Positions 33,173 through 42,365 of a stretch of 61,029 bases of DNA are shown here, in pieces. Location: contig CASFNW010000006.1 in assembly GCA_949296245.1 (NCBI GenBank), positions 1-61,029 of the forward strand. The letters run 5' to 3'. Each line of letters begins with the position of its first letter. Position 1 is the stretch's first letter. Position numbers and translations under genes: made by a program. The stretch is from an uncultured bacterium. GTDB lineage: Bacteria; Cyanobacteriota; Vampirovibrionia; Gastranaerophilales; Gastranaerophilaceae. Below the pieces are notes generated by a model. It made no database searches, had not been told where the DNA came from, and saw nothing but the letters and a program-made list of their open reading frames with translations.

Positions 33173-35020
33173 ATGTGCGGAATAGTCGGATATGTCGGGT
33201 CAAAACCAGTTATTGATATATTGTTAAACGGACTTAGCAAACTGGAATACAGAGGCTATGACTCAGCCGGTGTAGCTGTAAACTCCGAAGGAAAAATAAA
33301 AATATATAAAGCGGAAGGTAAACTCCAGAATTTAAAAGAACTTTTGGAAACACATAAAGCAGAAATCCTTGATACAACAGCAGGAATAGGACATATCAGA
33401 TGGGCGACCCACGGACTGCCTAACACAATAAACGCTCACCCTCACACCTGCAATTGCGGAAAACTGGCGATTGTTCATAACGGTATTATAGAAAACTATA
33501 AAGAACTAAAAAAAGATTTACTGGCAAAAGGCTGTGAATTTAAATCAGAAACAGATACAGAAGTAGTGGCGCACCTTATAGCAAACGAATACGGTAAATA
33601 TAATGACCTGCCAAAGGCTGTCAGAGAAGCGGCAAAAAAACTAAAAGGTGCTTATGCGCTTTGTGTTATGCATCAGGATGAACCGAATATTCTTGTAGGT
33701 ACAAGAAAAAATGCTCCTTTGATTGTGGCTTTGGGACAGGGAGAAAACTATCTTGCAAGCGATTCTCCTGCAATTATCCAATACACAAAACGTGTTATCT
33801 ACCTTGATGATGACCAGTTTGCGGTTTTGACACCATCAAGCGTATTGATTACAGATATAGAAGGACGACAGATAGACAGAAAAGAAGAGATTCTCCCATG
33901 GGAACCTGTTGCAATGAGCAAACTTGGCTACAAGCATTTTATGCTCAAAGAAATTCATGAACAGCCTGATGTCATTAGAAATGTACTCTCCGGAAAACTG
34001 CCGGATATTAACAAACCTATTGTTCTTGATGAAGTAAAACTTACAAAAGACGAAATAAAAAATTTAAAAAGAATAGAAATAATAGCCTGCGGCACATCTT
34101 TGCATGCAGCAATGGTTGCAAAATATATTCTGGAAGCATTTACAAATATTCCGGTTGATGTTGAGGCGTCGAGCGAATATATTTACAGAAAAACCGTTAC
34201 TGATGCAAACACGCTAGTAATTGGTATTTCACAATCCGGAGAAACTTCGGATACTATTACCGCAATCAGACAGGCAAAGTCAGTAGGCTCTCATGTTTTG
34301 ATTATAACTAACAGACCTGATTCTATTATGGCAAGAGAGGCTCACAGCCTTATTCCGGTAAATGCGGGAATAGAAGTCAGTGTAGCTGCAACAAAATCCT
34401 TTAATGCGCAGTTAATTGCACTTTACCTTTTTGCAATGTATATTGCGGAAATTAAAGAATCTTTTGATTTAGAAAAAATTAAAGACCTTAAGCATGAAAT
34501 GCTCTTGTTGCCGCAAAAGATTGAAACAATACTTTCTCACAAAGAAGATATTATGAAATGTGCACGGGCATTTGCTTCTTATAAGAACTTTATTTATATA
34601 GCAAGAGGAATAAACTATCCTACGGCACTTGAAGGAGCATTAAAGCTTAAAGAAATCAGCTATATAAACGCAACAGGATATCCGGCAGGAGAACTAAAAC
34701 ACGGTCCTATTGCTATGCTGGACGAAACTATGCCGGTTCTTGCAATACTAATGCCCGGAAGTATCGTTTATGAAAAAGTTTTATCAAACGCAGAAGAAGC
34801 CAAAGCAAGAAACGCAAAAATGATTGCACTCACATCAGCACACGATGCACATTTGAATGATGTGTTTGAATATATTTTGCGTGTTCCGTCTGTGGATGAA
34901 TATCTTTCACCGGTTATTACTTCAGTACCTTTGCAGCTTCTGGCGTATTATATTGCGGAATTTTTGGGTAAAGATGTTGACCAGCCGAGGAATCTTGCAA
35001 AATCAGTTACTGTAGAATAG
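33173..35020 (+). CDS. glmS: Glutamine-fructose-6-phosphate aminotransferase (isomerizing)
   Basis: Makes glucosamine-6-phosphate from fructose-6-phosphate and glutamine, feeding UDP-GlcNAc to MurA. From MCGIVGYVG the protein has 615 residues. The nucleophile is Cys2, and GHIRWATHG and the NHD-like VHNGIIENY follow in the glutaminase domain. The two SIS domains carry CGTSLHAAM with SQSGETSDT, and the C-terminus is DVDQPRNLAKSVTVE, as expected. A longer frame from 33146 is rejected because Cys2 must be N-terminal and GGGAGAAAG precedes 33173. No glmS ribozyme core is visible in the 146-nt leader. Confidence 0.97.
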   Translation: MCGIVGYVGSKPVIDILLNGLSKLEYRGYDSAGVAVNSEGKIKIYKAEGKLQNLKELLETHKAEILDTTAGIGHIRWATHGLPNTINAHPHTCNCGKLAIVHNGIIENYKELKKDLLAKGCEFKSETDTEVVAHLIANEYGKYNDLPKAVREAAKKLKGAYALCVMHQDEPNILVGTRKNAPLIVALGQGENYLASDSPAIIQYTKRVIYLDDDQFAVLTPSSVLITDIEGRQIDRKEEILPWEPVAMSKLGYKHFMLKEIHEQPDVIRNVLSGKLPDINKPIVLDEVKLTKDEIKNLKRIEIIACGTSLHAAMVAKYILEAFTNIPVDVEASSEYIYRKTVTDANTLVIGISQSGETSDTITAIRQAKSVGSHVLIITNRPDSIMAREAHSLIPVNAGIEVSVAATKSFNAQLIALYLFAMYIAEIKESFDLEKIKDLKHEMLLLPQKIETILSHKEDIMKCARAFASYKNFIYIARGINYPTALEGALKLKEISYINATGYPAGELKHGPIAMLDETMPVLAILMPGSIVYEKVLSNAEEAKARNAKMIALTSAHDAHLNDVFEYILRVPSVDEYLSPVITSVPLQLLAYYIAEFLGKDVDQPRNLAKSVTVE

Positions 35021-35090
35021 AAACAGCTATAATATTTAAATTTGCTAATAACGGTTTTGCGGAAAGCCGCCATAATACTGGATTAGATAT

Positions 35091-35255
35091 ATGATTACAA
35101 CAGAAAATTTTGAAATAGAAAAAAACATAAATTTAACAGGTTCATATATAGAGAATAGTTTAGCGCAAAAGGGTATAGAACCATTGCGCTGGGCTATTGT
35201 TGACACTACTGATAAAAATTTAATTGTTTCTGTTTCATATAGAAAAGTTAATTAA
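35091..35255 (+). CDS. 54-residue hypothetical protein
   Basis: A short frame encoding a compact protein whose C-terminal half (GIEPLRWAIVDTTDKNLIVS) reads like an alternating beta-strand protein core after a helix (GSYIENSLAQKG). Codon use is like its neighbours. The start has no ribosome-binding site and lies shortly after an ATAATACT box. Probably a genuine small protein of unknown function; it could share a transcript with glmS. Confidence 0.5.
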   Translation: MITTENFEIEKNINLTGSYIENSLAQKGIEPLRWAIVDTTDKNLIVSVSYRKVN

Positions 35256-35326
35256 TGAAATAAAAGTAACAAAAAATTTTTTTCAGATGTTTTAATATTT
35301 TTGCAGTAAAAAAGGAAGTAAAAATC

Positions 35327-35638
35327 ATGACTTTAATAAATAAAATTTGTCTTAATAATAATATGGTTTCAATTTATCGTGCTAAAAACGGCAATACTGT
35401 TCAAATTGTTAAAGATAGCATTCCAAATATCTTCTCAAGAACAAGGTCTGTAATTTTAGATTCTGCAAATAACCCGATTAAATGCAAAGATGTAATGATT
35501 AGAAGCGGAAAAGTAGTTAGTTCTGATGTATATACCATTACAAAAGACGGTAACACCGCAATAAAGGATAAAAATGGTATAACAAGATTATTTGAAAATC
35601 TTTTATTTGTAGACATTGCTTCTAAATTTTTAAAATAA
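35327..35638 (+). CDS. 103-residue hypothetical protein
   Basis: A soluble, basic, strand-rich protein (MVSIYRAKNGNTVQIVKDS, SRTRSVILDSANNPIKCKD, SSDVYTITKDGNTAIKDKNG), with repeated Asn-Gly and Lys-Asp-Gly turns suggesting a small beta-barrel or beta-roll. No signal peptide and no known motif. AAGGAAG lies 9 nt before the ATG. It is followed at once by a terminator-like hairpin. Confidence 0.65.
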   Translation: MTLINKICLNNNMVSIYRAKNGNTVQIVKDSIPNIFSRTRSVILDSANNPIKCKDVMIRSGKVVSSDVYTITKDGNTAIKDKNGITRLFENLLFVDIASKFLK

Positions 35639-35641
35639 AAG

Positions 35642-35672
35642 CCCCTGTTTTTGTCTCATCTAAAAACAAGGG
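35642..35672 (+). terminator. Terminator after the 103-residue protein gene
   Basis: CCCCTGTTTTT, a 9-nt loop, AAAAACAAGGG with one mismatch, 3 nt after the stop codon. The tail is AT-rich rather than a pure T run. Confidence 0.55.
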
Positions 35673-35708
35673 AATTATAAATTAGGATTTTTATCTTTTG
35701 TAAAGCAC

Positions 35709-35749
35709 GCAAGATTAACATAAGACAAGCTTTTGTCCTGAAATCTTGC
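35709..35749. terminator. Nested hairpin between convergent genes
   Basis: GCAAGATT (35709-35716) pairs with AATCTTGC (35742-35749), and the loop holds a second stem GACAA-GCTT-TTGTC. It is T-rich on the plus side. It lies 67 nt past the flagellar gene stop and may end transcripts from both directions. Confidence 0.5.
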
Positions 35750-35815
35750 TTGCTTTTGTTTGTTTATAAGCTATGCCCGGATACTTTGTGTAAAAAGCAG
35801 GTTAAACTTGCTTTA

Positions 35816-36652
35816 TTATGAACTTATCAGCTGCAAAACTTCCTGCAATAGGGATTTATTTGTCTGGATAAGTTTATTGGCTACATCCATCTGCATTTTT
35901 GCCTGCTGATAATACGAAATGTTAGCAGAAAAATCACAGTTCGACATTTCCAATAAGCCTCCTCTTACTTCGCCTCTGCCTATAACCGGACGTCCGGATT
36001 CTTCTGTTTCTATAAACTCACCCTGTTTGATTTCGTACAAGCCTTCGGGGTTATGGAAATTCATAATAGCGAGTTTGTATAAAGGTACGACATTTCTGCC
36101 TCCGTCGGATTTCCCGTATAGTATACCGTCGCCTTTAAATTCAAATTCGTCATATTTACCGAGATATTTACCGTTATTAGGGTCAATCCAGAGCTTGATA
36201 TTTGTGGTCGGAATATTTACAGCACCGCCTTTTATTCCTGTTTCTGCATAAATATCGGCATCAATGGGCTTTGTGCCCTGCATAATTTCGCCTTTATCAT
36301 TCAAAATATAGCCTTGAACCGTATATCCGCTTGTATTTTTGTAGACACCTTCTTTATCAAAAGTAAACTCACCGAGTCTGGAATATACAATTTGACCGTC
36401 TTCACGACGAAGTGTAAAATAGCCTTCGCCTTCTAAGAATACGTTTTCGTTAGAAGTACCCGGAGTTGATTTGCCCTGGCTTACCTTTTTATTAAAACCA
36501 TCTACAATACCTGTGTTCAAAAAAGTTTTGAATGTTGCCTGTGTTTCACGATACCCGGGAGTATAGATATTCGTAAGGTTTTCCGAAATTGCATCCATCC
36601 AGTCGGATGTGTTTTTTTGTGTATTTAGAGCGTTTACAAATGAATCGTTCAT
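35816..36652 (-). CDS. Flagellar hook/basal-body (FlgE/FlgF/FlgG-type) protein
   Basis: A 278-residue axial protein of the flagellar rod-hook family. The N-terminal heptad region contains ISENLTNIYTPGYRE, matching the family's ANNLANxxTxGYK motif. The middle has GEGYFTLRREDGQIVYSRLG, and the C-terminal LLEMSNCDFSANISYYQQAK plus QTNKSLLQEVL matches the SNVDxxxE/LxxLxxL end. The length is between FlgG (about 260) and FlgE (400 or more), so it is either a short hook protein or a rod protein. AAGGAG precedes the ATG. It is the last gene of a fliJ-fliK-flg run on the minus strand. Confidence 0.87.
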   Translation of the reverse strand: MNDSFVNALNTQKNTSDWMDAISENLTNIYTPGYRETQATFKTFLNTGIVDGFNKKVSQGKSTPGTSNENVFLEGEGYFTLRREDGQIVYSRLGEFTFDKEGVYKNTSGYTVQGYILNDKGEIMQGTKPIDADIYAETGIKGGAVNIPTTNIKLWIDPNNGKYLGKYDEFEFKGDGILYGKSDGGRNVVPLYKLAIMNFHNPEGLYEIKQGEFIETEESGRPVIGRGEVRGGLLEMSNCDFSANISYYQQAKMQMDVANKLIQTNKSLLQEVLQLISS

Positions 36653-36654
36653 TT

Positions 36655-37413
36655 TTACTCTCCTTTATTTTTTTGTTGATTTTGTCTTTGTCTGTTTTGA
36701 TTACCGTTATTTGACTGCCTGTACATAATGTCATTGTATGGAATATTCTGGTCATCAAAACGCAATTTAAGAGAATTTATATTGTTACGAAGATATGCCT
36801 CTACGGCTTTGTCTCCGGGTATAAATTCCGCAGATATTTTTCCTTTTGTATCAACTTTTAAAACAACTGATACATTGTTATCAAAACTTATTCTCACGGG
36901 TTTTTGTTCGTTATATGCTTTTGTCAGCAAATCCGCAAGGACTTTTGATGTCTGCTGTGTTTTATATGTAGGGCCTATTTCATCTGCAAATTTTACAAGA
37001 TTTGCCTCGCCGTTTTGCTGCATGGCGAACTGTTTGTTTTCTACCAAATCCGCAAAAAATTTTGCATCCTCTTTTGAGATTTTAATGGTGTCATAATTGT
37101 ATATTGACTTTATATTCTTCATTCCGGATATAGTATCAAAACCAAATTTGTTAACATATTCACCGTTTATCATCTGATTAAGATTGTTTAACTGCTGCGG
37201 CTCGTCAATACTGATTTTGTCAGTATCTTTTTGCTCTTCGAGAACTTTTTTAAAATCATTTTGGGTGTCTTTGGCGCTTTCTTCTTTTAATTCTTCTTTT
37301 TTAGCTGCATTAGAAACTTTATCAGCATTGGAAGATGCCTGAACATCACTGGCGCTTTGTTGTGTTTGAGTTGTTGTTTCGGCTGCAGATGCGCTGCCGG
37401 TTGATATATTCAT
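36655..37413 (-). CDS. fliK: Flagellar hook-length control protein FliK-like
   Basis: A 252-residue protein. The N-terminal 80 residues are low in complexity (Ser, Ala, Thr, Gln, then Glu/Lys), as in FliK. The C-terminal part has the hook-length domain layout: PVRISFDNNVSVVLKVDTKG, then a helix with AVEAYLRNNINSLKLRFDDQ, ending in a Gln/Asn/Arg tail. The sequence is divergent, so position between fliJ and the hook-type gene carries much of the assignment. The ATG at 37413 has AAAGGA 9 nt upstream and is preferred to one at 37437. Confidence 0.72.
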   Translation of the reverse strand: MNISTGSASAAETTTQTQQSASDVQASSNADKVSNAAKKEELKEESAKDTQNDFKKVLEEQKDTDKISIDEPQQLNNLNQMINGEYVNKFGFDTISGMKNIKSIYNYDTIKISKEDAKFFADLVENKQFAMQQNGEANLVKFADEIGPTYKTQQTSKVLADLLTKAYNEQKPVRISFDNNVSVVLKVDTKGKISAEFIPGDKAVEAYLRNNINSLKLRFDDQNIPYNDIMYRQSNNGNQNRQRQNQQKNKGE

Positions 37414-37433
37414 ATGGGGAGTTCCTTTCACTA

Positions 37434-37946
37434 TCAAAAGGGGGATTCTTGGGAGTCTTCTAAATCTTCATTGTATCTTGGATTTTTCATTAACTCTTCG
37501 AGTTCTTCTTCTTGTTTTGCTTTAGTTTTTGCAAAATATTTTTGTATTGCAACTTCGGATAATTGTTTTAGCTCAGCTTTTTTTTCTTCTTCAATGTATG
37601 CTTCTTTTGAATGCTCCTTGTGTTTTTCAAGTACTTTTACTGCTTTTTCAAGTTCTCTTAATTTGTCTTTCTCTTCTTCCAGTGCTTCCTGGGCTTTTTT
37701 TCTGTCTTCTTCCAGAGCTTCACCTTTGTCATAGAGATGTTTTAGGTAAGTATCGTAAGACTCATACATGGAAAAATCAGCCTGGCGCATATTTATTCTT
37801 GTTTGGGAAATTTCTTTATTGTTTCTGTCAATAAGCCCTTCTATTTTTAGTACAAGTGCCTGAGCATTACGTACATTTTGGAGTTGTTCTTCTTTTTTTC
37901 TTATTCTGAAATCCAGAATTTTTTGGAGTCTGTAACGAAAAGGCAT
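37434..37946 (-). CDS. fliJ: Flagellar export chaperone FliJ
   Basis: A 170-residue, almost entirely coiled-coil protein with the FliJ opening PFRYRLQKILDFRIRKKEEQ. FliJ sits in the centre of the flagellar type III export ATPase and escorts substrates. The usual length is about 145-150, so this one has some 20 extra residues at an acidic C-terminus (NPRYNEDLEDSQE). It is first in the minus-strand run fliJ-fliK-flg; fliI, normally just upstream of fliJ, is absent, and a membrane-protein operon lies on the other strand instead. Confidence 0.82.
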   Translation of the reverse strand: MPFRYRLQKILDFRIRKKEEQLQNVRNAQALVLKIEGLIDRNNKEISQTRINMRQADFSMYESYDTYLKHLYDKGEALEEDRKKAQEALEEEKDKLRELEKAVKVLEKHKEHSKEAYIEEEKKAELKQLSEVAIQKYFAKTKAKQEEELEELMKNPRYNEDLEDSQESPF

Positions 37947-38235
37947 GGATATCCACGATTTACTATTACACTATTTAATTATTCAGTATTGCTCTAATGA
38001 TTACTACATACGTTTGTATGATTATGTTTTAATAATAAAAGTTGCAAAGTCAATTAATATTTACTAAAAACAAGATAAAAATATTATTACAAATTGTAAA
38101 AAAGACTTTTATTGTGAAAATCCTGTGGTAGACTAATTTATAGGGATTTGGGTAAATTTTACACTATATCTGCTAGCAAAAAAATTTTTGACAATCCTTT
38201 TATAATTAGGATTTACATGCGATTCAAGGGAAATT

Positions 38236-39357
38236 ATGGTTACTGTATCAAACATCACTAACAATAAGCTGAATATTCCTGTCAATTCAAGTTCTTTGCC
38301 TGTATCATCGACAGAGAAATCTTATATAAGCCAAAACTTTCATGCCGGTGACAATTCACACGATGTGGATAATAGGAAATATAAAGAAGATAAGATTCTT
38401 CCGAATACATTTATGAATCGCATGCGGATAAATTTAAGCAAGACGCTTGATATCCCCCTTGTGCATTTCCCGAGAGGTCTTGCAGGTGCACCTGATTACA
38501 CATTCTATGAATTTTTACAAACTGCAAAATTCCCTTATTATCTAGGCGGTCCTATACTTGCGGCATTATTCTATGCAGGTGTGAAAAAAGACAACTTTAA
38601 ATCAGCCAGAGCTGCTCAAGGTGTTGCAAAACACATGGCTCTCGGTGTTGGTTTATACTATCTTGGTGCAGCTTTTGCAAAATCACTGGTTAATCATACC
38701 GTAAGATTTACAAGAGGAATTGACCTGAGACACCCGTATGCAAAAGCAATATCTACATCTACCAGCAAAACCGGGGATTTTAAAAAGGATGTAGAATACC
38801 GCACTTTATATGAAAGCAGCGAGTTTACAAGAACAGATTTGATATATGACCATGATGTAAAAAAATCAGAAATCGATACAGAAAAGATTGCACGTAAATA
38901 CGGAGTAAAAGGTGATGTAAACGATGCGGATCAAACCGTAAAACCTTTAATTAAGAAAACCATAATTATGGCAAGAGCATGGCAATATGCACTGACAGCT
39001 TTCTTTGTCACACTCGGTATCGGCATGGCAAACCAGAAAGCATGGGACAAGATGTCCTCTGAAGGTTTTAAAAAGACGATTTCAAAAGGTATATTCGGAC
39101 GTAAGATTAGTTTAAAAAATCGTCTGCACAATGCAAAGATTGTCTCTTACGATTATATACTAAAACCTTTTGGCGAAAGTTTTAAGCAATTCTGGCATGG
39201 ACACAGTAAAGCTTCTTCTATCGTGGGCAAGTCTGTTATTTTGTCTGCGGCAGCAGCTACTTTGCTTGCTATGTCACTTATAACGGCAAAAACTTCTGCA
39301 AGAGGTCATAAAATTGAATCATCGGGCGCAAACAGACAAAATGAGGTAGCTGAATAA
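38236..39357 (+). CDS. Multi-pass membrane protein, first of a three-gene operon
   Basis: A 373-residue protein without a signal peptide. About 90 polar residues are followed by four hydrophobic segments (near 97-116, 131-150, 243-262 and 333-353). Between segments 2 and 3 lies a soluble region with GIDLRHPYAKA, DVEYRTLYES and DLIYDHDVKKSE. The same series of signatures (G-I/V-D, QYR/EYR, YDHD and EKI) occurs in the next gene, so the two are related. AGGGAA lies 4 nt before the ATG. Its stop overlaps the next start by 1 nt (TAATG). Function unknown; probably lineage-specific. Confidence 0.78.
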   Translation: MVTVSNITNNKLNIPVNSSSLPVSSTEKSYISQNFHAGDNSHDVDNRKYKEDKILPNTFMNRMRINLSKTLDIPLVHFPRGLAGAPDYTFYEFLQTAKFPYYLGGPILAALFYAGVKKDNFKSARAAQGVAKHMALGVGLYYLGAAFAKSLVNHTVRFTRGIDLRHPYAKAISTSTSKTGDFKKDVEYRTLYESSEFTRTDLIYDHDVKKSEIDTEKIARKYGVKGDVNDADQTVKPLIKKTIIMARAWQYALTAFFVTLGIGMANQKAWDKMSSEGFKKTISKGIFGRKISLKNRLHNAKIVSYDYILKPFGESFKQFWHGHSKASSIVGKSVILSAAAATLLAMSLITAKTSARGHKIESSGANRQNEVAE

Positions 39358-42300
39358 TGGGAAATTTAATACAAAATATACCTGTTAACAGACCTCAGCA
39401 GACAACTGTTGCAAGACCGGTGCAGTCTCAACCTGTTCTTGCTGCTAATGTAAATCCTTTGTTGAATGAAATTAAAAACCGCTATCCTCAGGATAAAATT
39501 TACACATATATCCTGGCAGAACCGATTAGCCCTGCAAGAACAACACCTGCAGGTGTCAGCGCAAGACAGGCTTCAGGTGAACTGATTAAAGAAAATATTT
39601 TCCAATCAATGTCAAGAACCGTAAAATCATACGGCGATTATGCAAAATATTTTTATAACGCAGCATTTAAAGGCGAAGGCAAGGACTATTCCGTAGGAAA
39701 AATTAACGACCTTACGCTTAGAGCAGGCTCTTTGGGTATTGCTACTGTTCTTGCAACTTCAAAAATGTTCCCGTTTGCAAAAGGTATGGAATTTGTCGGA
39801 CTTGCTACATGGTTTGCATCTATGGCGATTTGGCCGAAAGTTCTCGGTATGCCGATTAAAGCTATTTACGGAGTAGATATTAACCAGAAATACAAAGATT
39901 CAGACGGCAGGGTAAAAGATGTATTTGAAGACAACCAATACCGTCCGATGGATATATACAGATATGTTGACAAAAACGGCAGACCTTTAACTAAAGAAGA
40001 ATATCAGGCAAAATATGACCATGATTATGTTTACCTTGAAAAAATAGGTGACAAACTTGGTATAGAAAAAGGGATTAAAGACAGAAACGAAGCTACTATG
40101 AACAAGATGGGGCAGGTAGCGGTACAGGGCAAAACGCTCGGGATGCTGACCGCAGGAGTTATGACGCCGGTTCTTTCTTCTCTTGCTGCTGATGCACTGC
40201 AAAATCCTCTTAAGAATTTGATAGAAACAAGCAGATACCAGAGACAAACAGAAGAACTGAAAAAATTTGAACAAACTGTTGAAACTTTGCTCGGAAAAAA
40301 TGGACGCCCGAGAGTTACTGATATTGATAAATTGTCTGAAAGTTTAGGTATAACAATTCCCGAAAAAACACAAAAACAGTTTGAGTCTTTAATTCCACAA
40401 AACGGCGAACTCACTCCTGAGCAATTTAAAAAGCTTAATAAATTCCTTGAAAAAGAATTCTACGGCAGCGGTTTTTATACATCTATAGAAGCAGCTATGA
40501 AAAAAGATGCCAGAATGACAGAGCCGTTTGTTACAGTAAATCAAGAATTTAAACAACAGCTTGTAAACATAGTAAAACAATCTTTTGATGAAGTTGTTTC
40601 AAAACTTCCGGATGATAAAAAAGCATTGCTTCCGGAAAAAATAAGAAATTATGAAGGTTTAAAATCTCAGGATATTGATAATCTGTTTAAAGAAATTTAT
40701 CTGGATGGAGTGTCTGATTTAAACAAAACACAACAAAATCTGCTGAAAAGACATTTGTCTACTGCAGCTATTATGACTGTAGATAATGAAAAGCAGGGTA
40801 ATAATCTTGCAAGAGAAGCTGTAGACAGAGCAAGACAGCTTATCAATGATAAATTGGAAGCCTTATACGATTCAAAAAGACATCATATTGTTTCCAGAAC
40901 CCAGATAGAAAAAATCTTCAAATTTGCTGAAATGAACCGCCAGATAAGAGGCAGATTGAACCTCTTTGAAAAAGCAACAATCAAAAATATTGCAGAATCA
41001 GCAACTGCAATTTCATGGGAGACACTGCCTCAAAAATATGTAAAAGCTCTTGGCTTTACAAATAAAGAGCTCGCTGTACTTGCGACAACGGATTCAACTA
41101 AGGCAACAAGAGTTATTGCCGAAAGATTTGAAAAAATTGCAGCAGATTCTGAAAAATATAAAAAAGTTCTTCAGACAATGTCAGAATATGCTAAAGGTGC
41201 TATTTCAAAAGAAGAAAAAGCCGTAATTCAGCTTATAGGCACCATTGAAAATCCGGGAATTCTGTTTAAGGTTAAAGACTTGATGGAATCTTCCGCACAT
41301 GCAAATTTTGGCGGATATTTCAAAGATACGATAACTACATACTATCTGCGTAAAATATCATCAGTACAGCGTAAATTAAGAAATACAATAGACTCTTTTG
41401 TCCGTCCGATAAAGGCTCTTGATGTATTCAAAAATCTTGATAATCTGGCTGAAAGAATAGTCGGCGATATCGGTACTTTCAATTTCCGTCGTGAACATGA
41501 CTGGCATTATCAAATGTTTGAAAAGATGGATGCTTCAAAGGCAAAAGCTGCTATGGCCAGATATCTAAAAGATACTGTTCTGACAAGAAACGATATTAAC
41601 AACTGGACAACAAAGATGGAAGCCGAGCTGCCGCTTGGTACAAGAGGTTTTAAAAACTCCTTCCCTGTCTTGTGCAGTATTGCGGAACAAATTTTTGGCG
41701 AACTGCATCTTGAAACCGCTGCAGCAATTACAGGCGACAATATGGATAAAATTGCCGAAAATAAAGCATTAATACGTAAAATTAATGTAAATAACTGGAT
41801 TATGAAAGCTAGATTCTTACGTATTGATTATAAACTTTCAGAACAAGGCGGCGGTAAAAATTATATGAGGCAAGACAATGCTTTAGGCGGTTTTATAGAA
41901 GATTTAAAAAATCGTTCTAAAGTACAAGAAGCATACAAGTTCCTTTCAGAAGTTCTTGAAGACAGAATAGCGGATCTCGGAGAAAATATTTCAGACGGTA
42001 CGCAAAGATTTACTTTTGAAAAATTACAAAATTACAAAAAATTATTACGTGACTTTGCGTCAGGCAGAGCATTTGAGGCAGGCTATAATCTGGATGGAGC
42101 TATTAATTGTCTTAAAGAATCAAGCTGTTTTGAATTCTTAACAGCAAATAAAGCAGTAGCAGAGGCTTCAGGAAAGAATGTTACGGAATTTTTGGCTTCG
42201 GCTGCTCAAAATGTACGTTCAAGAAATAAATGGCTGAAACTTGTGTATGGGCTTCTGGCAGGTACCGTTGCAGTATCTGCATACACAATAGCAAAGATGG

Positions 42301-42365
42301 GTAAAAACAATAATCTTAATAAAGAAATAAAGAATAAACAATCATTACAAGGAGCGTTGAAATAA
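39357..42365 (+). CDS. Large (1002-residue) membrane protein related to its upstream neighbour
   Basis: A Gln/Pro/Val-rich start (about 1-50) precedes paired hydrophobic segments (near 117-160) and another near 262-282. A long helical, mostly soluble region of about 650 residues follows, rich in Lys, Glu and Ile, and a single C-terminal membrane helix (LKLVYGLLAGTVAVSAYTIA) ends the protein. The soluble region between the first segments has YGVDINQKYKD, FEDNQYRPMDIYRY and YDHDYVYLEKIGDKLG, paralleling the smaller protein upstream. The layout suggests a tethered filament or scaffold at the membrane. Coupled by TAATG overlaps on both sides. No family known to me matches. Confidence 0.78.
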   Translation: MGNLIQNIPVNRPQQTTVARPVQSQPVLAANVNPLLNEIKNRYPQDKIYTYILAEPISPARTTPAGVSARQASGELIKENIFQSMSRTVKSYGDYAKYFYNAAFKGEGKDYSVGKINDLTLRAGSLGIATVLATSKMFPFAKGMEFVGLATWFASMAIWPKVLGMPIKAIYGVDINQKYKDSDGRVKDVFEDNQYRPMDIYRYVDKNGRPLTKEEYQAKYDHDYVYLEKIGDKLGIEKGIKDRNEATMNKMGQVAVQGKTLGMLTAGVMTPVLSSLAADALQNPLKNLIETSRYQRQTEELKKFEQTVETLLGKNGRPRVTDIDKLSESLGITIPEKTQKQFESLIPQNGELTPEQFKKLNKFLEKEFYGSGFYTSIEAAMKKDARMTEPFVTVNQEFKQQLVNIVKQSFDEVVSKLPDDKKALLPEKIRNYEGLKSQDIDNLFKEIYLDGVSDLNKTQQNLLKRHLSTAAIMTVDNEKQGNNLAREAVDRARQLINDKLEALYDSKRHHIVSRTQIEKIFKFAEMNRQIRGRLNLFEKATIKNIAESATAISWETLPQKYVKALGFTNKELAVLATTDSTKATRVIAERFEKIAADSEKYKKVLQTMSEYAKGAISKEEKAVIQLIGTIENPGILFKVKDLMESSAHANFGGYFKDTITTYYLRKISSVQRKLRNTIDSFVRPIKALDVFKNLDNLAERIVGDIGTFNFRREHDWHYQMFEKMDASKAKAAMARYLKDTVLTRNDINNWTTKMEAELPLGTRGFKNSFPVLCSIAEQIFGELHLETAAAITGDNMDKIAENKALIRKINVNNWIMKARFLRIDYKLSEQGGGKNYMRQDNALGGFIEDLKNRSKVQEAYKFLSEVLEDRIADLGENISDGTQRFTFEKLQNYKKLLRDFASGRAFEAGYNLDGAINCLKESSCFEFLTANKAVAEASGKNVTEFLASAAQNVRSRNKWLKLVYGLLAGTVAVSAYTIAKMGKNNNLNKEIKNKQSLQGALK

